Part shown: positions 1-8,765 of the stretch, piece after piece
How the letters are laid out: each line of letters opens with the position of its first letter
Position numbering within the stretch: the stretch's first letter is position 1
Assembly: GCA_002409995.1 (NCBI GenBank)
Contig: DHOR01000055.1
Span: 29,541 to 93,540, forward strand
Direction: 5' to 3'
From: Hungatella sp. UBA5385
Lineage (GTDB): Bacteria; Bacillota; Clostridia; Lachnospirales; Lachnospiraceae
Length of the DNA stretch: 64,000 bases
The notes under the pieces: model-generated
Databases searched by the model: none
The model's input: the letters and a program-made list of their open reading frames with translations, nothing else
What the model was told of the DNA's origin: nothing
Program-made: the position numbers and the translations under genes

Positions 1-425
1 ATCTGGGAAATGGTAAAGTATTTATTTAAAGTGTCCAAAGTGGCAGTGGTTCCTGCTCTTCTTGCAGATGCAATTGCTGCTGCAGGCTTATGAGCAAACT
101 TATGGTTGGCTGCATAAAACATACGATCTAAAAATGAGTAGAGAGAGCCGTTAGCAGATGCATAATAAACAGGCGATCCTACAATCAGACCGTCTGCTGC
201 TTCCATTTTACCAATGACTTCATTGACTTTATCATCTTTAAATACGCACAGGCTGGTTTCTGTACACTTTCCACAGGCAATGCACCCATGGACTGCCTGA
301 TTGCCAATATGAACGATCTCTGTTTCTATACCGTCCTTCTCCAGTGTATCTGCCACCTCTCTTAAGGCTCTATTTGTACAGCCCTTTTGATTAGGGCTTC
401 CGTTTAATAACAATACTTTCATCAT
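1..425 (-). CDS. Flavodoxin-fold NADPH-dependent FMN reductase-like protein (partial, C-terminus off the window)
   Basis: The reverse-strand reading frame starts MMKVLLLNGSPNQKG and runs off the left edge after about 141 residues. The N-terminal LLNGSPNQKGCTNRA is the phosphate-binding loop of NADPH-dependent FMN reductase / iron-sulfur flavoprotein-type flavodoxins. GCIACGKCTETSLCVFKDD is the cysteine cluster common in the two-domain flavoprotein subgroup, and GSPVYYASANGSLYSFLDR is the second flavin loop. The start at 425 follows AGGAAGGAG with good spacing; a second ATG lies at 422. Such proteins are usually cytoplasmic electron-transfer flavoproteins; the substrate cannot be read from sequence. 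It lies upstream of nothing on its own strand here, so its operon lies to the left. Confidence 0.8.
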   Translation of the reverse strand, partial: MMKVLLLNGSPNQKGCTNRALREVADTLEKDGIETEIVHIGNQAVHGCIACGKCTETSLCVFKDDKVNEVIGKMEAADGLIVGSPVYYASANGSLYSFLDRMFYAANHKFAHKPAAAIASARRAGTTATLDTLNKYFTISQ

Positions 426-458
426 TGAATCTCCTTCCTGTCTGTATCAGTCTCATTA

Positions 459-3400
459 TCAGGAATCCAGCAATCCAATTAAATCCTCTCTGTTTAAACT
501 GCTTAAGGATACAGTGCCTTCTGTAATCACCTGTTCTGCCAAATCCTTTTTTGAATCCTGAAGCTTTAATATGTTCTCTTCTATGGTCCCCTTTGTAATC
601 AGCTTAAAGACTGTTACCTGCTTATCCTGGCCGATTCTGTGGGCACGGTCAGTTGCCTGGTTCTGGGCAGCTACATTCCACCAGGGATCATAGTGAATGA
701 CTATGTCTGCAGCAGTCAAATTCAGTCCTGTTCCCCCTGCTTTTAAAGAAATAAGGAAAACAGAAGTCTCATCCTCCCGGAAGGAATTGACCATATGAAG
801 CCGTTCCTCCTTAGGAGTCTGACCGGTCAGCACATAATAGGACAGACCTTCCTTTTTCAGCCTTTTTTGAATAATATCCAGCATAGAGGTAAACTGGGAG
901 AACAGAAGCAGCTTGTGACCGCCTTCCACACCATTCTTGATTAAGTCTATGCAGGTTTCCAGCTTTGCAGAGCTGCCATTGTAATTGCTGTAGCACAGAT
1001 GGGGATCACAGCAGATCTGTCTCAGCTTCATCAGCTCTGCCAGAATCTGAAGTTTATCAGAGCCGCGATTCCCCTCTGAGGACTGAAGCTGTTCCTTTAA
1101 GTGGTAGGCATTGGCATGATATAAATCCTTCTGTTCTTTATCAAAAGCTGAATAAACCACTGTTTCCAGCTTATCCGGCAATTCCTTTAATACATCCTTT
1201 TTTAAGCGCCGCAAAATAAAGGGACCAATAAGGCGGTGGAGATTCTTTAAGCTCTCTTTTTCCCCGTCCCTGACAATAGGCGCTTCAAAGTCTTTCTTGA
1301 ATCTGGAATAACTAAATAAAAATCCCGGCATAAGAAAGTCGAAAATGCTCCACAGCTCAGCCAGACGGTTCTCAATTGGGGTTCCTGTAAGAGCAAATCT
1401 GGTCTTAGCGTTGATACTTTTTACAGCTTTAGCACTGTGGGTGGATGCATTTTTAATAAACTGGGCTTCATCAATAATATGAAAACGGAAATCCTTATCT
1501 GCATAAAGATCAATGTCCCGTCGTAATAAGTCGTAAGAAGTGATGAGAATATCCACATCACCGGTATCAGCAAGAAGCTCCTTACGCTCTGCTGCAGTAC
1601 CTGTTATAATTCTGGATTTTAAGGCAGGCGCAAAGGTATGAATCTCATTTTCCCAGTTATAGATCAGAGAAGCTGGACATACAATCAGAGATAAAGCATC
1701 TTGATTCTTCCCGGCTTCATCAAGAAGCAGGGTTATGACCTGAAGAGTCTTACCAAGACCCATATCATCTGCCAGAATTCCTCCAAATCCATAAGAATCC
1801 AAGGTCCGCAGCCATCGGAATCCTATCTTCTGGTATTCCCGCAGCACACCTTTTAAAGAATCAGGAACCTCATAGTCACTGTCTTCAATGGATTTCATGC
1901 CTCTGACCACTGCCTTAAACAGCTGATCCCTGTAAAAGGTAATGCCGCTTGCTTCCTTCAGTATATTATCAAGATACAGGGCGCGGTAGGCCGGAAGTCG
2001 AAAGGTTTTACTCTCCAGCTCTGCCTTTGTCAAGGCAAGTCCATCAAGAAGCTTTGCCACTGTAATAAGCCCATTATCATCCAGACTTAAAAACTCACCA
2101 TTTTTTAAACGGTAATAAGATTTTTTCTGTTTGTATTCTGCCAGAAGACTTGAAAGCTCTGTTTCTGTCATACCTTCCGTATCAACCTGAAGCTCCAGCC
2201 AGTTTCCTGAACTGCGGACTCCTATATTAACCTTGGGGGATGGCAGAATCTTAAGCTTCCTAAATGAATCGGAAAGATATACATCTCCCTGATCCATAAA
2301 CTCCTGCATTCCGTCCTTTAACAAATGATACACAGCATCTTCATCATCTTTTATAATTGGATACTCCGTCTCATACTCTTTATACTTAAAATATCTGGTA
2401 ATCAGCTGGCTGATGCGGAATTCCCCCGGAACATCCCGGCATACTGTTCTCGGCAGTTTTTCATCCTCCACAGGCTGGAAGGAGTAGTCTCCATAGGACA
2501 GGGTCGGCTTTAAAATCACTTCTCCCTGCTTTGTGGAGTCAAAATCAAATCTCACCTTTAATTCCTCCGGCTTGTAGGAATCTAAATCAATGCCTCCCGA
2601 ATCAATGGCACAATAAGCGGCTATTTTTTTCAGAACACGCTCGTAAAACAGCGGCATGTCCTTTACATTCACCTCTGTTTCATAGGCAGAACCCGGCGCA
2701 TCAAGCATCTGTTCTAAGAATACTCCCAAAGCTTCACTGCATGCTTCATCGCAGCAATAGAGATTCTTGTCATCAATGATATACAGACGGCGTTCTCCCT
2801 CAAATACCAGCAGCTTTTTATCGATAGAAACACGGACTCCTGTTTTTCCCTGTTTTTTTACAGAAACCATCATATCCGGGTTCTGATCAAGAACCTTGAC
2901 TAATCTTTTTGCTCCCCTGTAATCCTCCAGTTCCAGCTGGCAGCCACTGATGAGACGGAAGAAACGGTCTCTGTTGGCACGGCTTAAATTGAGGAAACGA
3001 AGAACCGGAATGTTAGTCACTGAACCCCTTTTAAACTGCTCATAATGCTCACAATAGGCATTGACCAGTTCTATAATAAATTCAACCAGGGGTCTTGATT
3101 CCGGTGTAAATACAGACAGATCATGGTGAAATGCCAAATTCTTGCCGTATTCCACATAAGAACCATTTTCCACTGCTTTTGCAAAGCTTACCAAATCTTT
3201 AATCAGGTACATACGTTCACTGCCAAGCTTAAACTCCATTTTCAAGTCTTTTCTTCCAACCAGAAGGGATACGGAAAGCCTTACTTCAACAGCCTCTCCT
3301 TCGCTCATAATCCGGGCAACTTCCCTGTTTGTATATTCCCGGATCATAGTTCTTGCCTGCTGTGAGGTTGTTACCGGTCTTTCCGCAGATGCAGATGACT

Positions 3401-3608
3401 GCTCTGTATATGCTTTAAAAAGGGACTGTCCATGAGCACACATCCCTTTATAGGAATTACCCTGCACACAGGAACAAGAGTAGTCAATTACCTGACTACC
3501 CTTGATATGCAGAGTGGTTCTATATTGATATCCCTGGTCTTCCACCAGACCTTTGACAGCTGATTCCCCTTTCCAGAAGGTGTTGACCGTCATCTGAGAT
3601 ATTTTCAT
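459..3608 (-). CDS. SNF2/SWI2-family DEAD/DEAH-box helicase with N-terminal SWIM zinc finger
   Basis: This 1049-residue protein has a SWIM zinc-binding motif near the N-terminus (C45, C47, C57, H59 in the CxC-x9-CxH pattern). A long family-specific middle region follows. The SNF2 ATPase comes next, with Walker A DDMGLGKT near residue 614 and a DEAQ Walker B near 709. The C-terminal helicase lobe ends with the motif VI-type HRIGQ near residue 988. Bacterial SWIM-SNF2 proteins are ATP-dependent DNA translocases thought to act on protein-DNA complexes, but their cellular role is poorly known. The protein is full length for the family. It is followed by argS upstream on the same strand (56 bp gap), which may reflect simple adjacency. 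The SD before the ATG is weak. Confidence 0.9.
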   Translation of the reverse strand: MKISQMTVNTFWKGESAVKGLVEDQGYQYRTTLHIKGSQVIDYSCSCVQGNSYKGMCAHGQSLFKAYTEQSSASAERPVTTSQQARTMIREYTNREVARIMSEGEAVEVRLSVSLLVGRKDLKMEFKLGSERMYLIKDLVSFAKAVENGSYVEYGKNLAFHHDLSVFTPESRPLVEFIIELVNAYCEHYEQFKRGSVTNIPVLRFLNLSRANRDRFFRLISGCQLELEDYRGAKRLVKVLDQNPDMMVSVKKQGKTGVRVSIDKKLLVFEGERRLYIIDDKNLYCCDEACSEALGVFLEQMLDAPGSAYETEVNVKDMPLFYERVLKKIAAYCAIDSGGIDLDSYKPEELKVRFDFDSTKQGEVILKPTLSYGDYSFQPVEDEKLPRTVCRDVPGEFRISQLITRYFKYKEYETEYPIIKDDEDAVYHLLKDGMQEFMDQGDVYLSDSFRKLKILPSPKVNIGVRSSGNWLELQVDTEGMTETELSSLLAEYKQKKSYYRLKNGEFLSLDDNGLITVAKLLDGLALTKAELESKTFRLPAYRALYLDNILKEASGITFYRDQLFKAVVRGMKSIEDSDYEVPDSLKGVLREYQKIGFRWLRTLDSYGFGGILADDMGLGKTLQVITLLLDEAGKNQDALSLIVCPASLIYNWENEIHTFAPALKSRIITGTAAERKELLADTGDVDILITSYDLLRRDIDLYADKDFRFHIIDEAQFIKNASTHSAKAVKSINAKTRFALTGTPIENRLAELWSIFDFLMPGFLFSYSRFKKDFEAPIVRDGEKESLKNLHRLIGPFILRRLKKDVLKELPDKLETVVYSAFDKEQKDLYHANAYHLKEQLQSSEGNRGSDKLQILAELMKLRQICCDPHLCYSNYNGSSAKLETCIDLIKNGVEGGHKLLLFSQFTSMLDIIQKRLKKEGLSYYVLTGQTPKEERLHMVNSFREDETSVFLISLKAGGTGLNLTAADIVIHYDPWWNVAAQNQATDRAHRIGQDKQVTVFKLITKGTIEENILKLQDSKKDLAEQVITEGTVSLSSLNREDLIGLLDS

Positions 3609-3664
3609 ATGTTTTCACATCCGTTCCATATTATTTAGCAAACGTATACGGGAAAACAAGTTCC

Positions 3665-5434
3665 TTACATACGTTCAGGGGCTTCAATACCAAGAAGCCC
3701 GATACAGTTATTGAGTACCTCCATAGCAAGTGTTATCAGATGAATCCAGGATGCCTGCTGTTTCTTATCAGTTTCCGTAATAATTCTTGTGTCGTGGTAA
3801 AAACGATTACAGCCATTGGCAAGCTCATAAACATATTGACAAATCTTATGGGGAGCAAGCTCTTCAAAGCTGGTTTCCACCACCTCATTATACCTGGACA
3901 GCAGAAGCATTAAGTCTTTTTCTGAAGCAGAAGCTGCTGGAAGAATCTCCGGCTCTCCTGTATATTTATCTTCCACTTCTTCATATTTACTAAGAATTGA
4001 TTTGATACGTACGATAGTGTAGAGAATATAAGGACCTGTATTGCCCTCAAAGGAAAGGAAACGATCCATATCAAATATATAATCCTTAGAAGCCTGATTG
4101 GACAGATCACCATACTTCAAAGCAGCTAAACCTACCATTCTGGCAGTATCCATTGCTTCTTCCTCAGATACTGTACGGTTCTCAATAATCTTCTCATAAG
4201 CAGCCTGATTAATATCTGAGATTAAATTCTCCAGACGCATCACACCACCAGCCCTTGTTTTAAAAGGCTTACCATCCTTGCCATTCATTGTGCCAAAGCC
4301 TAAATAGGACATCTTCTTATCAGGTGCTACTATTCCTGCCTTTTTGGCAACACGAAATACCTGCAGGAAATGTAGCTCCTGCCTTTTATCTGCTAAGTAG
4401 ATATACCAATCCGGTTTAAGATCCTTTTCCCTCTCAACAATGGTTCCAAGATCTGAGGTGGAATAAAGGGAAGCTCCGTCTGATTTTCGTACTATACAGG
4501 GAGGCAGCTCCTTAGAATCTCCTGGCTCTGCAATATCTACTACAAGGGCTCCCTGACTCTCATAGGCCAGTCCCTTATCAACCAGTTCCTGAATTAACCC
4601 TGGAATATACTGCTGTGCATCGCTTTCGCCTTTCCACAGATCATAGGTAACATTAAGATTTCCATAGTTTTTCTTTAAATCTTCAATAGAAACATTCATA
4701 ATATGTTTCCATAAAGCCCTGTAAGGAGCATATCCGTTCTGAAGCTTTAGAGTTGCATCATGGGCTCTGGTGCTGAATGCCTCATCTTCTTTTGACTTGG
4801 CACTTGCTGCCGGATAAATCTCCTCCAGCTTACCAATGGTAAATGGAGCTTCCGTTGGATATTCTCCTGTAAAGCCCTCATCAAAATAAGGCAGATCAGG
4901 TTCTCTGTCACGAAGCTCTTCGATAATCAGTCCCATCTGAAGTCCCCAGTCACCAAGATGAACATCTCCTATCATATTATGTCCAAGGAAAAGCCCCATA
5001 CGCTTAATGCTTTCTCCAATGATTGCTGAGCGGAGATGTCCGATATGAAGAGGCTTTGCCACATTGGCACCGCCGTAATCAACCACTACAGTCATTGGGT
5101 TTTCTGCCTTTTCACTGCCGCAGCGGTCCTCAGTGACCATTGCATTGATATAATCTGCCAGATAAGTGTCTTTCAGCTTTAAGTTAATAAAGCCAGGCAT
5201 AACTGCACCCACTTCTTCAAACAGGCTGCTGCCTGAGAGCTTCTCTACCACCTCATTGGCTATATCAATGGGTTTTTTCTTATATGCCTTGGCTGCTGCC
5301 ATGGCACCATTACACTGATATTCACAGAGATCGGGACGATTGGATAAGGTTACCTTTGCATAGCTTTCCTCATATCCACATTCTGTAAATGCGGTTTTTA
5401 TCTCCGCAGTGATCAAAGTAAGAATCTTCTTCAT
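3665..5434 (-). CDS. argS: Arginyl-tRNA synthetase
   Basis: ArgRS charges tRNA-Arg in the cytoplasm. The 589-residue product has the class I signature HIGH in KPLHIGHLRSAIIGES, preceded by VDYGGANVAKPL. The usual KMSKS loop is replaced by a family-typical GKPFKTRAGG segment, and a C-terminal DALR anticodon-binding domain ends IGLLGIEAPERM. The length matches the short bacterial ArgRS type. The ATG follows an AGGAGA-type SD (AAAAGGAGACC). No T-box motif is visible in the leader; instead the leader carries a degenerate purine-rich repeat. Confidence 0.97.
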   Translation of the reverse strand: MKKILTLITAEIKTAFTECGYEESYAKVTLSNRPDLCEYQCNGAMAAAKAYKKKPIDIANEVVEKLSGSSLFEEVGAVMPGFINLKLKDTYLADYINAMVTEDRCGSEKAENPMTVVVDYGGANVAKPLHIGHLRSAIIGESIKRMGLFLGHNMIGDVHLGDWGLQMGLIIEELRDREPDLPYFDEGFTGEYPTEAPFTIGKLEEIYPAASAKSKEDEAFSTRAHDATLKLQNGYAPYRALWKHIMNVSIEDLKKNYGNLNVTYDLWKGESDAQQYIPGLIQELVDKGLAYESQGALVVDIAEPGDSKELPPCIVRKSDGASLYSTSDLGTIVEREKDLKPDWYIYLADKRQELHFLQVFRVAKKAGIVAPDKKMSYLGFGTMNGKDGKPFKTRAGGVMRLENLISDINQAAYEKIIENRTVSEEEAMDTARMVGLAALKYGDLSNQASKDYIFDMDRFLSFEGNTGPYILYTIVRIKSILSKYEEVEDKYTGEPEILPAASASEKDLMLLLSRYNEVVETSFEELAPHKICQYVYELANGCNRFYHDTRIITETDKKQQASWIHLITLAMEVLNNCIGLLGIEAPERM

Positions 5435-5452
5435 CTGTTCCTGGTCTCCTTT

Positions 5453-5503
5453 TGTTTTCTATTCTAAGTTTCTCTATTCTCTGTTTCTCTATACTTCTGT
5501 TTC
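5453..5503 (-). repeat. Degenerate ~14-nt repeat in the argS 5' leader
   Basis: On the transcribed strand the unit AGAATAGAGAAAC recurs about three times with small changes (TATAGAGAAAC, GAATAGAGAAAC, GAATAGAAAAC) just before the argS SD. It is purine-rich and unlikely to fold. Its role is unknown; it may be slippage-derived. Confidence 0.5.
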
Positions 5504-5620
5504 CTGTCCTGTAAGGATAATCATACTATATTCCAGATATTGCTAAGCTAAATATTAATTATATTACAATCATATATAAAAATCAAATAGATTTAACAAC
5601 AGAACCGGACTTAAGAGGGT

Positions 5621-6958
5621 TTAAGGCTGCTGCCCATGCTCCTTTTTCCAGTTTTTGATCTCTTCCAGCCTCTGCTTTATAAGTTCCTCCTGCCCTTCTC
5701 CTGTTGGCCTGTAGTATTCCCTGTCCTTAAGAGAATCCGGCAGACACTGCATGGCAGTGAGACGTTCCTCAGTCTCATGAGCATATTTATAACCTTCTCC
5801 ATAATGAAGCTCCTTCATCAGACCGGTAGGTGCATTGCGGATTACAAGAGGTACAGGCTCTGCCAGAGAATTCAAGGCATCCTCCTTACAGGTCTCATAT
5901 CCTACATAAGCCGAGTTGGACTTAGGAGCCATGGAAAGATAAATCACAGTATGAGCCAGGTTCACATTGCACTCAGGCATTCCGTTAAAATGACATGCCT
6001 GATAAGCGGATACTGCAAGAGTAAGAGCCTGACTGTCTGCCATTCCGATATCCTCACTGGCAAAACGGATGAGTCTTCTGGCAACATAGAGAGGGTCCTC
6101 TCCTGCTTCCAGCATGCGGGACAGCCAGTATAAAGCCGCATCCGGATCGCTGTTTCTCATAGATTTATGAAGGGCAGAAATGATGTTATAATGCTCCTCC
6201 CCCTTTTTATCATAGAGAAGGGATTTGCGGCTGATACACTGCTCCAGTCCCTCACGGGTCACGGTTGTCTGCTCTGCACTGATCTCACCGTTTAATACTG
6301 CCATCTCCAACGTATTAAGAGCTGTTCTGGCATCTCCATTGGCAAAGCGGGCGATTGCCTCCAGCATATCCTCCGTTATTCCGATTCTCTGATCTCCAAG
6401 TCCCTGTGGACTTTTAAGAGCATTATGGAGAAGCTGCACGATGTCTTCAGTAGTCAGCGCCTTCAGCACAAAGACTCTGCATCTGGATAAAAGAGCTGCA
6501 TTGATCTCAAAGGAAGGATTCTCTGTTGTTGCACCGATTAGAATTATACTTCCTTTCTCTACATAAGGAAGAAATGCATCCTGCTGTGCTTTATTAAAAC
6601 GATGAATCTCGTCCACAAATACAAGAGTCCTGATTCCCACACGTCGGTCACGCTCTGCCTGTGCCATTACCTCTTTGATCTCCTTAATTCCACTGGTCAC
6701 TGCACTAAAATCCAGAAAATTAGCTTTTGTTCTATTTGCAATAATTCTAGCAAGGGTGGTCTTCCCCACTCCGGGCGGGCCCCAGAAGATCATGGAACAG
6801 ATATGATCCTGGTCAATAATGCTTCTTAATACCTTCCCTTCTCCCAGCAGATGGCTCTGACCTGCGAATTCCTCCAGACTCTGAGGACGCAGCCTGCTTG
6901 CCAAAGGCGCCTGACTGCGAAAGTCATCAAATAGAGATAATTGCTCCACTGTGTTCAC
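5621..6958 (-). CDS. rarA: Replication-associated recombination protein A (MgsA/RarA AAA+ ATPase)
   Basis: This clamp-loader-like AAA+ ATPase acts at stalled replication forks. In the 445-residue sequence the Walker A is GPPGVGKTT (residues 60-68), Walker B is VDEIHRF (about 115-121), and sensor 1 is GATTENPSFE. The C-terminal MgsA tetramerisation region includes the typical LHKSMRNSDPDAALYWLSRM. Full length for the family. The gene has its own promoter (7003-7031) and a GAGGTG SD, so it is probably monocistronic. Confidence 0.96.
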   Translation of the reverse strand: MNTVEQLSLFDDFRSQAPLASRLRPQSLEEFAGQSHLLGEGKVLRSIIDQDHICSMIFWGPPGVGKTTLARIIANRTKANFLDFSAVTSGIKEIKEVMAQAERDRRVGIRTLVFVDEIHRFNKAQQDAFLPYVEKGSIILIGATTENPSFEINAALLSRCRVFVLKALTTEDIVQLLHNALKSPQGLGDQRIGITEDMLEAIARFANGDARTALNTLEMAVLNGEISAEQTTVTREGLEQCISRKSLLYDKKGEEHYNIISALHKSMRNSDPDAALYWLSRMLEAGEDPLYVARRLIRFASEDIGMADSQALTLAVSAYQACHFNGMPECNVNLAHTVIYLSMAPKSNSAYVGYETCKEDALNSLAEPVPLVIRNAPTGLMKELHYGEGYKYAHETEERLTAMQCLPDSLKDREYYRPTGEGQEELIKQRLEEIKNWKKEHGQQP

Positions 6959-7002
6959 CTCTTTATTTTATCATTGAATTTGTCTGTTTTGTCTCTTCCT
7001 AT

Positions 7003-7031
7003 ATTATAGTATTATCGCAAGCAAAATGCAA
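7003..7031 (-). promoter_or_regulatory. Probable sigma-A promoter of rarA
   Basis: Minus strand: TTGCAT (7026-7031), 17-nt spacer, TATAAT (7003-7008), about 45 nt upstream of the rarA ATG. Confidence 0.7.
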
Positions 7032-7041
7032 ACACTTGTTC

Positions 7042-7095
7042 TTTTTCATCAGGGGTTCGACCCTTTTCAAAAAGGGTCGAACCCCTGATGAAAAA
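7042..7095. repeat. Perfect 26-bp-arm palindrome
   Basis: The arms 7042-7067 and 7070-7095 are exact reverse complements around a 2-nt centre. The GC-rich core is CATCAGGGGTTCGACCC. On either strand the 5' side begins with T5 and the 3' side ends with A5, the opposite of a Rho-independent terminator. It sits between the efp terminator and the rarA promoter. It could be a small mobile palindromic element or a protein-binding site. Confidence 0.85.
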
Positions 7096-7103
7096 CCCCT
7101 CGT

Positions 7104-7135
7104 AAAAAAGACCGGAAAGATTATTCTCTCCGGTC
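7104..7135 (-). terminator. Rho-independent terminator of efp
   Basis: The minus-strand hairpin GACCGGA/TCCGGTC (7110-7135) is followed by T6 (7104-7109), 19 nt past the efp stop. Confidence 0.85.
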
Positions 7136-7153
7136 CATCTTGTCAATCTTCAA

Positions 7154-7711
7154 TTATACTCTGGACAGATATTCACCTGTACGTGTATCAATCTTAATCT
7201 TGTCGCCCTGGCTTACGAATAATGGAACATAAACCACTGCACCTGTCTCAACAGTAGCAGGCTTAGTTGCTCCCTGAGCAGTATCGCCCTTGAATCCTGG
7301 CTCTGTGTCTGTAATCTCCAGTTCTACGAACATTGGCGGCTCTACAGAGAATACCTTGCCATTATAAGAACAAATCTTAAGAGTATCGTTTTCCTTAACA
7401 AACTTTAAAGCATCACCAATGGTTTCTGCACCTAATGCAATCTGCTCATAAGTTTCTGTATCCATAAAATTGAAAAGGTCGCCGTCTGCATAGAGGTACT
7501 GCATGTCCACTCTGTCAATTCTCGCTGCCGGGAACTTCTCTGTTGGACGGAATGTACGCTCCTGTACGCCACCATTAACAACATCTTTTACTTTTGTTCT
7601 TACAAAAGCAGCACCCTTACCAGGTTTTACATGTTGAAACTCCATGATCTGATATACAACACCATCAATCTCTAATGTAAGACCGTTTTTAAAATCACCC
7701 GCTGATATCAT
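7154..7711 (-). CDS. efp: Elongation factor P
   Basis: EF-P binds the ribosome between the P and E sites and relieves stalling at polyproline stretches. The 185-residue protein shows the three-barrel EF-P layout. The tip loop KPGKGAAFVR places the modifiable lysine at K32, and ERTFRPTEK and the C-terminal GDKIKIDTRTGEYLSRV are family hallmarks. An AGGAGG-type SD precedes the ATG. A 110-bp gap separates it from aroQ upstream, so it may be the last gene of the nrdR-yqeG-aro operon or have its own promoter. Confidence 0.97.
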   Translation of the reverse strand: MISAGDFKNGLTLEIDGVVYQIMEFQHVKPGKGAAFVRTKVKDVVNGGVQERTFRPTEKFPAARIDRVDMQYLYADGDLFNFMDTETYEQIALGAETIGDALKFVKENDTLKICSYNGKVFSVEPPMFVELEITDTEPGFKGDTAQGATKPATVETGAVVYVPLFVSQGDKIKIDTRTGEYLSRV

Positions 7712-7821
7712 AAATGATATTCCTCCTATAATTTCTCTTCATTAATCAACTATATTCTATACTATAATACACCTATTTTCAACACTTTTTTCCAATTATG
7801 CATTTTAAGCCTCTATACAGC

Positions 7822-8253
7822 TCACATTTTGCCTGTTAAGTAGTCCATGGCAAGAACATATCCACGAAGCCCCAAACCCACTACCTGACCTGTACAGACA
7901 GGCGCTGTCACTGAGGTATGACGAAATTCCTCTCTTTTGTGTACATTTGAAATATGTACCTCTATCTTAGGAATCTCCAAAGAAGCCAGTGCATCCCGAA
8001 GCGCATAGCTGTAATGGGTAAATGCACCCGGATTAATAATTATTCCTTCCGTTCCGTTACTGTATGCCTCCTGAATCTTATCAATGAGCCCGCCTTCATA
8101 ATTGCTCTGATAAATGTCCAGCTCATGGCCCTCTCTAAGAGCTTTCTCTTCCATCATAGCAATCAGACTGTTATAATCTTCAGTTCCATAGATTCCCTTT
8201 TCCCTGATTCCCAGAAAATTCAGATTAGGTCCGTTTAACAGCAGTATCTTCAT
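7822..8253 (-). CDS. aroQ: Type II 3-dehydroquinate dehydratase
   Basis: This enzyme catalyses the third step of the shikimate pathway, dehydrating 3-dehydroquinate to 3-dehydroshikimate. The 143-residue length is that of the dodecameric type II enzyme. Visible motifs are LLNGPNLNFLGIREKGIYG with the catalytic tyrosine, NPGAFTHYS, and EVHISNVHKREEFRHTS carrying the active-site histidine. Its start overlaps the aroK stop by 4 bp, indicating translational coupling in an aroE-aroK-aroQ unit. Confidence 0.97.
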   Translation of the reverse strand: MKILLLNGPNLNFLGIREKGIYGTEDYNSLIAMMEEKALREGHELDIYQSNYEGGLIDKIQEAYSNGTEGIIINPGAFTHYSYALRDALASLEIPKIEVHISNVHKREEFRHTSVTAPVCTGQVVGLGLRGYVLAMDYLTGKM

Positions 8254-8765
8254 GATCCTATCCCAGTCCTCTCTATTAATTCCGTTACAATATCCTCTAT
8301 GCTGCAGTCATTGACATTTAAGATTTCATCTGCTGCCATGCGGTAAACAGGATCACGTGCAGCGATGAGAGAGTTGACCTTCTCCTCTGCATCTCCTCCC
8401 TGTAACAGCGGACGGGTGGTATCTCCCTTTAACCGGCAAAGAACTGTCTCAGGGGAAACCTCCAGATATATCACTGTGCCAATCTGCTTTAGCATACGGC
8501 GGTTTGCTTCTAACAGAGGAAGCCCTCCTCCTACGGATATGACAGCAGCTTCTGTTCTTCTTAACAGGGTTTCCAGCACACTGGTTTCTATTCTGCGGAA
8601 TTCCCCTTCTCCCTTCTCAGCAAAGATTTGAGAAATGGTCATTCCTGCTGCCTCCTCTATCATTAAATCCGTATCCAGAAATGGCATATTGAGGTGTGTG
8701 GAACAGGCGGTGCCTACTGTGGTTTTCCCTGCTCCCATAAAACCAATGAGAATTATACTTTTCAC
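8250..8765 (-). CDS. aroK: Shikimate kinase
   Basis: Phosphorylates shikimate with ATP. The 171-residue protein opens with the Walker A GFMGAGKTT (residues 8-16). DTDLMIEE supplies the shikimate and Mg contacts, and GGGLPLL is the conserved substrate loop. The lid arginine lies in KGDTTRPLL. It overlaps both aroE (upstream) and aroQ (downstream) by 4 bp. Confidence 0.96.
   Translation of the reverse strand: MKSIILIGFMGAGKTTVGTACSTHLNMPFLDTDLMIEEAAGMTISQIFAEKGEGEFRRIETSVLETLLRRTEAAVISVGGGLPLLEANRRMLKQIGTVIYLEVSPETVLCRLKGDTTRPLLQGGDAEEKVNSLIAARDPVYRMAADEILNVNDCSIEDIVTELIERTGIGS

Noticed and set aside
7042..7095. Palindrome read as a bidirectional terminator
   Set aside because: On both strands the T-run is on the 5' side and the A-run on the 3' side, so transcripts would not end in U.
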